Part shown: positions 1-6,032 of the stretch, in pieces
How the letters are laid out: each line of letters begins with the position of its first letter
Position numbering within the stretch: position 1 is the first letter of the stretch
Virus record (IMG/VR): IMGVR_UViG_3300017782_000234
Location: 1 to 23,284 of that record
DNA: 23,284 nt
DNA from: a virus
Strand: one strand, 5' to 3'
Notes under the pieces: generated by a model
The model's input: the letters and a program-made list of their open reading frames with translations, nothing else
Database searches by the model: none
Told to the model about the DNA's origin: nothing
Translations under genes and position numbers: made by a program

Positions 1-149
1 GCATTGAAGGCCGCCTTGATGGTGGCCACCAGGTTTCCCAGCGGCGCCGCGGCGGTCAGCGGCCGGTACTGGCGGCAGTCGAGCCCAATGCGCAGGGCGG
101 CCTTGCCGCGGCCGGCGTAGATCCGCTGCTGAATGGTCGCGCCGTCCAT
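1..149 (-). CDS. Phage structural-module protein, N-terminal part only
   Basis: The frame opens at an ATG at 149-147 and runs off the left edge, giving about 49 residues that begin MDGATIQQRIYAGRGKAAL. The start lies one base after the stop of the preceding gene, as is usual for the small genes of this late operon. The peptide is basic and soluble, with no signal or membrane segment. I recognise it only as the kind of short phage protein found after head genes; a head-tail joining or minor structural role is an inference from position. The truncation is due to the window edge, not to a mutation. Confidence 0.6.
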   Translation of the reverse strand, partial: MDGATIQQRIYAGRGKAALRIGLDCRQYRPLTAAAPLGNLVATIKAAFN

Positions 150-150
150 T

Positions 151-537
151 TCAAACCACCAGCTGCATGCTGCCGCCGCTGCCGCTGTAGGCCGGGCCCG
201 GCGGCACGCCGAGGAACTGGCACAGCTTCAGGCGCCAGTTGCTGAACAGCGCATCGCGATCGGCCAGCTCGCGCTTGTTGTGGGTCCAGACCGCGGCCTG
301 GTCCGTGTCAAGGTTTGCCGACGTGCCGGGGATGGCGGTCTCCAGCGTCGTCAGGTTGGCGAGGTAGGTCGTGCGGATCACGCCCTCCTCCTCCGGGAGC
401 AGGTTCGACAGCCGGTACTCCAGCGTGCCATAGGCCTGGAAGAACCGGTAGCTTTGAAAGCTGGACGGGGTTCCGCCGTACACGGGGTACCAGCAGAAGC
501 GCCGGATGTCGACCCGCTCCTGCGTGGTGAAAGCCAT
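151..537 (-). CDS. Conserved phage protein of the head-completion region (128 aa)
   Basis: The product begins MAFTTQERVDIRRFCWYPVYG and is rich in aromatic and helical residues, with no signal peptide or membrane segment. A GAGG ribosome site overlaps the preceding stop region and sits close to the ATG at 537. Its place downstream of the capsid and small decoration-like genes is where connector or head-closure proteins normally lie, so a connector role is plausible, but no diagnostic motif is visible. The C-terminus (GPAYSGSGGS) is a flexible Gly/Ser tail. The opposite strand is also open here, but its products are Arg/Ala-rich shadows of this GC-rich sequence. Confidence 0.75.
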   Translation of the reverse strand: MAFTTQERVDIRRFCWYPVYGGTPSSFQSYRFFQAYGTLEYRLSNLLPEEEGVIRTTYLANLTTLETAIPGTSANLDTDQAAVWTHNKRELADRDALFSNWRLKLCQFLGVPPGPAYSGSGGSMQLVV

Positions 538-545
538 GGTGAACC

Positions 546-854
546 TCAGTCGTAGGAGACAGCGACCGTCTGGCCGGTGCCGGGCACGACCACGATCCCT
601 GCCAAGCAGGGCATGTCGATCAGGTAGGTGCCGACCGTGTTGGGCCAGGCCGCGACCTGGACGGCGGCGACGGCGCCAGCGACGGTCGCTGCGTCATAGG
701 CCGCGCCCGGAGTGGTGCCGGCCACCAGCACCTGGACGCGCACCAGGCGGCATTGGCCCAGCGCGAAGCCGGCTGGAACCGTGGCGACGACCGTGGCCCC
801 AGCGATGTTCAGCGCCGAGTTCCGCCCCTGGCGGGTGTAGATGCCATCGCTCAT
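546..854 (-). CDS. Small beta-rich phage protein, possible head decoration or tail-adjacent protein (102 aa)
   Basis: The protein begins MSDGIYTRQGRNSALNIAG and consists of alternating short hydrophobic strands (ATVVATVPAG, VRVQVLVAG, GIVVVPGTG), a pattern typical of small beta-sandwich virion proteins. A GGGAGA ribosome site precedes the ATG, which lies one base after the stop of the upstream gene, suggesting coupled translation. No catalytic motif, membrane segment or coiled coil is present. The call as a virion protein comes from composition and location among head genes. A cement or decoration protein and a minor tail component are both possible. Confidence 0.7.
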   Translation of the reverse strand: MSDGIYTRQGRNSALNIAGATVVATVPAGFALGQCRLVRVQVLVAGTTPGAAYDAATVAGAVAAVQVAAWPNTVGTYLIDMPCLAGIVVVPGTGQTVAVSYD

Positions 855-855
855 T

Positions 856-1071
856 TCAGATCTCCCGGTAGGCCTTGATCGGCGCGTCGTTGGCGATCAG
901 CTCGCGGATGTCGCGCACTTCGGTGATGGGCTTGCCAGCGGCCCACACGCGCAGCAGGCCGTTGACGCTGAAGCCGAAGTCGCGCTCCAGCACGACCAGG
1001 TCCGGCAGACGTTCAGCCGCGGCCTGAGGTTCGTCGTTGTCGTCGGCCTTCGATGGAGTGCGCTTAGACAA
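856..1071 (-). CDS. Small unknown phage protein with a TTG start (71 aa)
   Basis: The frame starts at TTG (1071-1069), not ATG, with a GGAG ribosome site six bases upstream, and overlaps the end of the preceding gene by eight bases. The product begins (M)SKRTPSKADDNDEPQ, a charged and probably disordered tail, followed by a compact segment (LPDLVVLERDFGFSVNGLLRVWAAGKPI). No known motif is recognised. The overlap and rare start suggest low-level, coupled translation. It sits between small decoration-like genes and the head-completion genes, so a small structural or assembly role is likely but unproven. Confidence 0.65.
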   Translation of the reverse strand: MSKRTPSKADDNDEPQAAAERLPDLVVLERDFGFSVNGLLRVWAAGKPITEVRDIRELIANDAPIKAYREI

Positions 1072-1306
1072 TCGGAGCTCCAGCGGCGGTGAGCGCCGCC
1101 AGCATTTCCGGGCTGGTCACGAAGGGCACGTTGCGCTTCCCGGAGAAGATGTGGCCCTTGACGTTGACGGTGAAGTTCGCCGTGGGCGTCTTGACGTTGC
1201 CGGCGCCGTACTTGGTGGAAAGCGCAGCGGACGAAAGTTCCTGGTGCTGGCCGTTGCCGGCCGCATGCGCGATGGAATCGGTCAGGTAGGGTGTACCGAG
1301 TGGCAT
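1064..1306 (-). CDS. Small phage protein ending in an ALTAAGAP motif, candidate decoration protein (80 aa)
   Basis: I start it at the ATG at 1306 (MPLGTPYLTDSIAHAAG) because a GTGAGG ribosome site sits just upstream and the ATG lies seven bases after the preceding stop. The same frame extends to an ATG at 1336, but that would overlap the upstream gene. The C-terminal half is beta-like (NFTVNVKGHIFSGKRNVPFV) and ends SPEMLAALTAAGAPIV. The next gene upstream ends with almost the same segment, so the two look like diverged duplicates. A capsid decoration or minor head role is inferred from position directly behind the major capsid gene. Confidence 0.7.
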   Translation of the reverse strand: MPLGTPYLTDSIAHAAGNGQHQELSSAALSTKYGAGNVKTPTANFTVNVKGHIFSGKRNVPFVTSPEMLAALTAAGAPIV

Positions 1307-1313
1307 GTTGACC

Positions 1314-1556
1314 TCACGGGGTTGTGAACGGTGCACCAGCGGCCGTCAGCGCGGCGAGCAGGTCGGCCGGGATGGGCTGGGTGTCGCCGATGTTGAACTG
1401 GACGATTGAGCCGTTCCAGGAGAACGAGAACGGCGCCGTCGGCGTGATGGTCGCCATGCTCGGGAAGAGCGCCGCCACTTGGGACGGCGGCACCTCCGAG
1501 ATGACGCCATTGATCTCGACCGGCACAACGTCGGGGAGAAAGCTGCTGCCTGACAT
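1314..1556 (-). CDS. Small phage protein, partner of the next gene by its ALTAAGAP C-terminus (80 aa)
   Basis: The protein begins MSGSSFLPDVVPVEINGV and has a beta-like central part (PFSFSWNGSIVQFNIGDTQ) followed by PADLLAALTAAGAPFTTP. A GGAG ribosome site lies five bases before the ATG at 1556. The end is nearly identical to that of the following gene (LAALTAAGAP), and both share a G-x-I-x-F type strand before it, which suggests an old tandem duplication with a retained C-terminal anchor. It follows the major capsid gene by about 50 bases, where head fibre or decoration genes often lie. No catalytic residues are apparent. Confidence 0.7.
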   Translation of the reverse strand: MSGSSFLPDVVPVEINGVISEVPPSQVAALFPSMATITPTAPFSFSWNGSIVQFNIGDTQPIPADLLAALTAAGAPFTTP

Positions 1557-1606
1557 GAGGGCTCCAGCGCAGGGGCGCGAAGCCCCTGCTGTTCAGGTTG
1601 TGGCGA

Positions 1607-2935
1607 TCAGCCCGCGTGCTCGAACACCACGGCGCGCTTGTAGTAGCTCGCCGAGGCCGTGGGCACGATGTTGGTGTTCACCGTCTGGTCGGTGGGGGCG
1701 GTGAAGCCGCCGATCCAGTACCAGCTCTGCGCGATGATCTGCTGCAGGCGGTCCAGCGGTTCGCGGGTGACGTGCACGATGTCGTCCACCATGTCGATGA
1801 TGGCGTTGTTGCCCGCGATGTCTTCGGCGGCCATGCCCTCGAAGTCGCCCTCGACCAGCGCCTCATCGCCCACCAGGATCGGCCGGCGGATCTTCACCGC
1901 GCCCAAGGTCTGGATGTAGGCCTCGGTCGTCGGGATGATGCGGGTGTCGCCGATCTCGGTCACGCGGCCGGCGCGGAACACCGGGTTCTCGCCGGTGGCG
2001 CCCTGGTACAGCAGCTTGAAGTCGGGGTCGGCGAACAGCTGTCGGCCGCTGACCGGATCGACGTAGAGGTTGTAAAGGCCGTCCTTGGCCGGCACGCCGT
2101 TGGCGCGCAGGTAGGCCACACCGTCCAGGATGGAGCCCATGGTCAGCAGGTCCGTTCCGACGATGGCCGACGTGTTGCCGCGGCCGTTCGGGCGCAGGAT
2201 GAACGGGGCCGTGCCGGCGCCGCTGTTGTACGCGGTGACGGTGTTGTTCAGCGTGCCATCGGCGACCGTCACGTTGCCCGAGAAGGTCAGCGTGCCGGAG
2301 ATGCCGCCGGGCGCGGTGCTCACGTTGCCGCCATCGACTGCCACGCCAGTGAGCGTGTAGACGTTCGAGCCCACCGTGACCTGCATCGTGTTGGTGGCCG
2401 AGACCGCGACCATCACGCCATTGACGAACACCTGCTGGAAGCCGCGCACGTCATCCACGCTGATCGTCAATGCCGGCGCGCCGAGCGTGACGCGCACGCG
2501 GGTGTTGCCGCCCATGTAGGCGTTGAAGAGCGCGGCGCGCGCCAGGCGGTCGAGCGACTGGATCGACTGGATGCCGTTGGCCTTCGCGTTCTGGAGGAAC
2601 TGCTCGACGATGCCCACGCGGTTGGTGACCATGTTCAGGTCGATCGTGTCGCCGTACATGGCGATCGACAGCGTGTACTGCTCGACCGTCCAGGTGCTCG
2701 GCGTGAGGCCGTTGTCCAGGTTGGTGTTGCTGGCCGCCGTGATCGGCGTCGTCACGGGGGCCTTGAGGCCCGGGCGGGTCTTGGTGACGGTCTCGCCGAT
2801 CTTGTTCGGGAAGGCCTCACGGCGCGCGATGGAGCGATAGCTCAGCATCGACTGGATGCCTTCCTGGAACTCACGCTCCAGAAAGTTCTGCTGGATGATG
2901 GGCTGCAGGGCAGCGGGGAAATTTTGGATGGGCAT
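1607..2935 (-). CDS. Major capsid protein, HK97-fold, N4-gp56-like (442 aa)
   Basis: This is the putative shell-forming protein. It follows a scaffold gene, has a strong AGGAG ribosome site five bases before its ATG, and has a size usual for coat proteins. The N-terminal half has the pattern seen in the N4-gp56-type coat family: a Gly-Leu-Thr-Pro segment near residue 77, a strand pair around TLSIAMYGDTIDLN (88-101), then a long helix with SLDRLARAALFNAY (127-140). The C-terminus YYKRAVVFEHAG is typical of HK97-fold coat proteins. Residues about 165-245 form an extra beta-rich stretch with many Thr/Val/Gly residues, looking like an inserted domain. No protease or cleavage motif is obvious. Family assignment is by eye; the coat role is much surer than the exact subfamily. 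Confidence 0.88.
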   Translation of the reverse strand: MPIQNFPAALQPIIQQNFLEREFQEGIQSMLSYRSIARREAFPNKIGETVTKTRPGLKAPVTTPITAASNTNLDNGLTPSTWTVEQYTLSIAMYGDTIDLNMVTNRVGIVEQFLQNAKANGIQSIQSLDRLARAALFNAYMGGNTRVRVTLGAPALTISVDDVRGFQQVFVNGVMVAVSATNTMQVTVGSNVYTLTGVAVDGGNVSTAPGGISGTLTFSGNVTVADGTLNNTVTAYNSGAGTAPFILRPNGRGNTSAIVGTDLLTMGSILDGVAYLRANGVPAKDGLYNLYVDPVSGRQLFADPDFKLLYQGATGENPVFRAGRVTEIGDTRIIPTTEAYIQTLGAVKIRRPILVGDEALVEGDFEGMAAEDIAGNNAIIDMVDDIVHVTREPLDRLQQIIAQSWYWIGGFTAPTDQTVNTNIVPTASASYYKRAVVFEHAG

Positions 2936-2945
2936 GTCTGCTCCT

Positions 2946-2966
2946 AGGGGTTGGTGAAGAACCCCT
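2946..2966 (-). promoter_or_regulatory. Hairpin immediately upstream of the capsid gene ribosome site
   Basis: The arms AGGGGTT (2946-2952) and AACCCCT (2960-2966) form a perfect 7-bp stem with a 7-base loop. On the mRNA, the stem abuts the AGGAG ribosome site at 2945-2941 of the major capsid gene. Such a placement could stabilise the 5' end of a processed message or tune initiation; neither is shown. There is no T-run after it, so it is not an intrinsic terminator. Confidence 0.5.
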
Positions 2967-3020
2967 GGGCGTCAGGCCCCGATGGGATGGCGCTGTCGCG
3001 CCGGTGCTGGTTGCGGTTTG

Positions 3021-3048
3021 AAGAAGCGCGCCGGATCGGCCGGCGCGC
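3021..3048 (-). terminator. Strong hairpin between scaffold and capsid genes, weak terminator or mRNA processing site
   Basis: The arms 3026-3034 and 3040-3048 pair perfectly over 9 bp, all G-C, around a 5-base loop. Read on the minus strand, the stem is followed by TTCTTC, a poor T-tract. It could act as a partial terminator that reduces readthrough, or as a stabiliser of the abundant capsid message. The 124-base gap that holds it is otherwise noncoding. Confidence 0.45.
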
Positions 3049-3059
3049 GGGGGTTTGAA

Positions 3060-3659
3060 TCAGCGGCGTGCGCCGCCCGAGATGGCCGCCTTGCGGGCGG
3101 CCGCGTACTCTTGCGGCGTCATCTCGGTGGCCTTCTTGGACGCCGGATCGCCGGGCTTCGGAGGCTTCTCGGTGCTGCCGGTGTTGGTCGAGCCGAAGAG
3201 GTAGGGCTTGCCCTTCTTCATCTCTTCCATGAGCGCGTCCGCGCCCTCCACCTCGCCCGTCTCCGGGTTCAGCTTGACCTTGGACAGGTCGGCCAGCTTC
3301 AGGCCGTCCAGGTCGACCATGCCGGCCTTGACCGCGGCAGCCTTGAGCTCGGCGCGGATGACGCGCTGGTCGGCGGCGGTCTGTGTTTCCGTGGTCGCCT
3401 TCTTGACCATCTCTTCAGCCCCTTTGGTGGCGGTCTCGAGATCGGCCAGCGCCTTGGCCAGCTTGGTCTCTGCCTCCTGGTGCTTGAGGCGGTAGCCCTT
3501 GTTCTCGGCGCGCAGCTCGCGCACGTAGTCGACGCTGAAGGACTGCGGCTCGGGCGGAGTCGGCGCACCGCCCCCACCGCCCCCACCACCGCCCTCGCCT
3601 CCGCCTTCCGGCGCCATGTAGCCGCCGCGCCGCAGCAGGCCTCGCAGGAGCGCGCTCAT
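3060..3659 (-). CDS. Capsid scaffolding protein (199 aa)
   Basis: The protein has the usual scaffold design: a disordered N-terminus with a long poly-Gly stretch (residues about 19-32), a Pro-rich hinge, a charged coiled coil (YVRELRAENKGYRLKHQEAE, then KLAKALADLE), and a charged C-terminal region ending in TPQEYAAARKAAISGGARR. It lies just upstream of the major capsid gene, as expected for a factor that guides procapsid assembly and then leaves the shell. Its ATG overlaps the stop of the preceding gene by 4 bp (ATGA). No protease active site is visible, so it looks like a pure scaffold, not a protease-scaffold fusion. The Gly run is encoded by a repetitive GGN tract that could vary in length. 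Confidence 0.82.
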   Translation of the reverse strand: MSALLRGLLRRGGYMAPEGGGEGGGGGGGGGAPTPPEPQSFSVDYVRELRAENKGYRLKHQEAETKLAKALADLETATKGAEEMVKKATTETQTAADQRVIRAELKAAAVKAGMVDLDGLKLADLSKVKLNPETGEVEGADALMEEMKKGKPYLFGSTNTGSTEKPPKPGDPASKKATEMTPQEYAAARKAAISGGARR

Positions 3660-3949
3660 TGCATACCCCCGGCATGGTTGGCCTCGGCCAGGCGGCGCGC
3701 GGCCTCCTGGGCTTCCTCGCCGGCGGCGCCTGCCAGGACCGCAGCGTCGTGCTGCTGATAGTTGAGGTGGATGCCGCGGGACAGCATCTCGTTCGCGGCG
3801 GCGTGGTTGACGCCGTGGCCGCTCAGCGAGATGGCGCCGTCCTGGGTAACGACGAGCAGCAGCACAGCATGCGCCGACAGCTTGTGGCAGACCGCGGCTG
3901 CGGCGTTGCCGAGGTGGAGATCAGGCAGTGGTTGGTGGTCTTCAGGCAT
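3656..3949 (-). CDS. Small phage protein of the head module (97 aa)
   Basis: I start it at the ATG at 3949 (MPEDHQPLPDLHLGN) because a GGAGG ribosome site lies just upstream; the longer open frame reads through a terminator-like hairpin and has unlikely composition. The product contains a hydrophobic stretch (AHAVLLLVVTQDGAISLSG) and a helical, Ala-rich C-terminus (EEAQEAARRLAEANHAGGMQ). A domain that senses or binds something through the central strand pair is possible, but nothing is diagnostic. Its stop overlaps the scaffold start by 4 bp, implying translational coupling to scaffold. An intrinsic terminator sits 17 bases upstream of its start. Confidence 0.72.
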   Translation of the reverse strand: MPEDHQPLPDLHLGNAAAAVCHKLSAHAVLLLVVTQDGAISLSGHGVNHAAANEMLSRGIHLNYQQHDAAVLAGAAGEEAQEAARRLAEANHAGGMQ

Positions 3950-3965
3950 CAGGCCCTCCGGGTTG

Positions 3966-3989
3966 AAAAAAGGCCGCCATCTGGCAGCC
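3966..3989 (-). terminator. Intrinsic terminator inside the late operon
   Basis: On the minus strand, GGCTGCC pairs with GGCGGCC (one G-U) around the loop AGAT and is followed by six T (3971-3966). This is a textbook rho-independent terminator. A second perfect 7-bp hairpin (TGCCGGC/GCCGGCA, 3998-4016) lies just before it. Together they sit between the 80-aa and 97-aa genes in the middle of the head genes, so full late transcription must read through, or the transcript must be antiterminated. Confidence 0.7.
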
Positions 3990-4025
3990 CGGGGGAATGC
4001 CGGCGTGCGGCCGGCAGGGGATCGG

Positions 4026-4268
4026 CTACTTGCCCTCGGGGCGCTTGGCCAGGCCTTGCGCGGCCAGCAGCTCGGCCACGTCGTCGACGTGCAGGCAGTC
4101 GCACAAGCAGGCGTAGTCCACGACGCCACGCTTGTCCACGATGGAGCCGTTGCAATAGTCGTTGCCGGGAACGGCATCGACGAGCCAGCCGAAGGCGTCG
4201 ATCTTGCCGCCGGCGAGTCGGATGATCTTGTCGCCGTTCTTGGCCTCGCGGCCGTTTCGGTAGTGCAT
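4026..4268 (-). CDS. Small conserved phage protein (80 aa)
   Basis: The product begins MHYRNGREAKNGDKIIRLAGG and looks like a small beta-barrel or SH3-like fold at its N-terminus (GDKIIR...GKIDAFGWLVDA), followed by a Cys-containing segment (DYACLCDCLHVDDVAELLAAQ). An AAAGGA ribosome site precedes the ATG; it is flanked by 6-bp inverted arms, CAGTTC (4271-4276) and GAACTG (4284-4289), that could partly mask it. Similar small proteins occur among phage head genes without assigned function. The three Cys residues within the YACLCDC region could bind metal, which is speculation. It ends just before a double hairpin and terminator. Confidence 0.7.
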   Translation of the reverse strand: MHYRNGREAKNGDKIIRLAGGKIDAFGWLVDAVPGNDYCNGSIVDKRGVVDYACLCDCLHVDDVAELLAAQGLAKRPEGK

Positions 4269-4321
4269 GTCAGTTCCTTTCTTGAACTGGGTGTTTGAAG
4301 ATGCTGGCGGAGGGCCTGGCC

Positions 4322-6031
4322 TTACTGCTTCTCGATGCTGGCCGCGCCGAGCTTGCCGACCACAGCGACGGTGGATGCACCCGCAAAGTTCAGGTACAGC
4401 TGGAAGCCGAAGCTGGTGGCGCCATCGCTGGGGACCACGATGTCTTCGCTCACGAAGGTGATCGTCTCGTCAGCCGCACCGTACTCGGCCGAAGTGGTCG
4501 CATTGGGCAGGATGATTCCAGGCTGTGGGTTCTGCGTGCCGCCCTGGAAGTAGAAGCCGGCCAAGATGCCCTTGACGTTGGCCGTCGCCGTGCTGGAGAG
4601 AGCGAGCTGAAAGATCATGCGCAGCTTGTCACCCGCCGCGAATCGAGCGTTGGTGATGTTGCTGGCGAAATTGATGATGAAGTTGTCGCTTGCGCCGCCA
4701 GCCTTGACCGTGAACTGCAGGTCGTTGCCCTTGCCGTCAGCCCGCGCCGCGCCGACCACGGCAAAGGTGCCGGTGCCGCTGGTGTTCGTCGCATAGACCG
4801 TGTAGCCCTGCGGACAGGTGCCCGTCACCGGAGCGTTGATGCTGCCGCCTGTGGCGTTCCAGGGCGCAAAGTCCAGAATGTTGCGGCTGAGGTTGTTGGC
4901 GCCGTAGTTGTCGACGTTGGACTGCACCAGCAGCGAAGGTGCCAGCCAGCCCGGCGAGAGCTGGTCCCAAATGGCCTTGGCGATCAGGTTCGCGCCGGCC
5001 GGGGTCGGGTGCACGCCGTCTGTTGCGATGAGATTCGGCAGCGGGTAGTTGCCCGTCGCGTTGGTGGCGTCGATCAGGTATTTGCCCGCGTCAGCGAATC
5101 GAATTCCGGGGTTGACGCTGCAATACGCACGCAGCAGCCGGTTGTAGCGCACGGCCTCGGCGCGATTGGTCGCCGTGCCGCCGCTGACCCACGGGCTGGC
5201 GCCGACGATCACGACCAGCAGGCCGGCGGCGCGGGCCTGGGCCGCCATCCACGTCACATCCGCGTACACCGCATCTGCGGTGCGGCCGGCGATGGCGAAG
5301 TCGTTGTAGCCGAACAGCAGGATCAGCAGCTTGGCAGAAGGGGCCTTCGCCAGCTCGGCCAGGAAGCGCGTGCGGCCGTCTGCCGCTGTCTGGCCCGGTG
5401 CGCCGCCGTTGTGTACGAAGCGGATGGAGCCGCCCGCATTGCTCTTGAGCCGCATGAAGTAGCCGTTGTCGGTCTGCGACATGCGGTTGATCACCGACAT
5501 CGGCTTCTTGGTCGTCGCGTTCGACAGACCGTCGATGTTGGTCGTGCTGCCGTTCGCGCCGATTGATGCGTAGCTCAGCGTATTGGCGTCGATGTAGGTG
5601 ACCGGCGCATTCACCGCGTTGTACGAGGTGTCTGCGAAATTGCAGAACGTGGCCAGCATGCCCGAGGCCAGGCCGTGACTCGCGGCCGTGACGGTGACGA
5701 CGTTGCTGGTGCGGGTCGCCGCCGTGATGACACCATTCGCGTTGCCGCGCACGGTGAAGCTGTCGCCGAACGCGATGACATCCACCACTCCCGTGGCCGG
5801 CTGGTTCCCAGCCGCTGACAAGGCAGTCAAAAGCGCAGGCGTCCTGTTCTGCTTTTCCGCGTCCTGCGGGGTGATGGACAGCGGCGCGACCGTGTTGCTG
5901 AGCTGCGCCCAGCCACCGCCGAGATCCGCAGTGGCAAGAGCGGCCAGGGCGACGGCATCGTTGACGGTCTGGGTCGAGCCGATCGGGTAGCCGTAGGGGT
6001 TGCTCGCGCTCGTAATGAATATCTTCGGCAT
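4322..6031 (-). CDS. SGNH/GDSL-family hydrolase, virion-associated esterase candidate (569 aa)
   Basis: The SGNH blocks are readable: block I FGDSFT with nucleophile Ser91, block II Gly near 209-213 (NGGAPGQ), block III GYND with Asn243, and block V DGVHP with Asp338 and His341. All catalytic residues are present, so it is probably an active esterase or deacetylase. Residues about 100-165 between blocks I and II are an insertion resembling a beta-domain common in phage tail proteins (TSNVVTVTAASHGLASG). Residues 1-80 form a separate N-terminal part; 370-569 are a beta-rich region that could bind carbohydrate. It lies directly between portal and scaffold genes, an odd place for a receptor-degrading enzyme, and starts one base after the portal stop. 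It may be carried in the virion and act on host polysaccharide; the substrate is unknown. Confidence 0.85.
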   Translation of the reverse strand: MPKIFITSASNPYGYPIGSTQTVNDAVALAALATADLGGGWAQLSNTVAPLSITPQDAEKQNRTPALLTALSAAGNQPATGVVDVIAFGDSFTVRGNANGVITAATRTSNVVTVTAASHGLASGMLATFCNFADTSYNAVNAPVTYIDANTLSYASIGANGSTTNIDGLSNATTKKPMSVINRMSQTDNGYFMRLKSNAGGSIRFVHNGGAPGQTAADGRTRFLAELAKAPSAKLLILLFGYNDFAIAGRTADAVYADVTWMAAQARAAGLLVVIVGASPWVSGGTATNRAEAVRYNRLLRAYCSVNPGIRFADAGKYLIDATNATGNYPLPNLIATDGVHPTPAGANLIAKAIWDQLSPGWLAPSLLVQSNVDNYGANNLSRNILDFAPWNATGGSINAPVTGTCPQGYTVYATNTSGTGTFAVVGAARADGKGNDLQFTVKAGGASDNFIINFASNITNARFAAGDKLRMIFQLALSSTATANVKGILAGFYFQGGTQNPQPGIILPNATTSAEYGAADETITFVSEDIVVPSDGATSFGFQLYLNFAGASTVAVVGKLGAASIEKQ

Positions 6032-6032
6032 G

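Noticed and set aside
1598-2947. 449-residue plus-strand open frame
   Set aside because: It lies opposite the major capsid gene and shows no domain; the capsid gene has ribosome site, family pattern and context.
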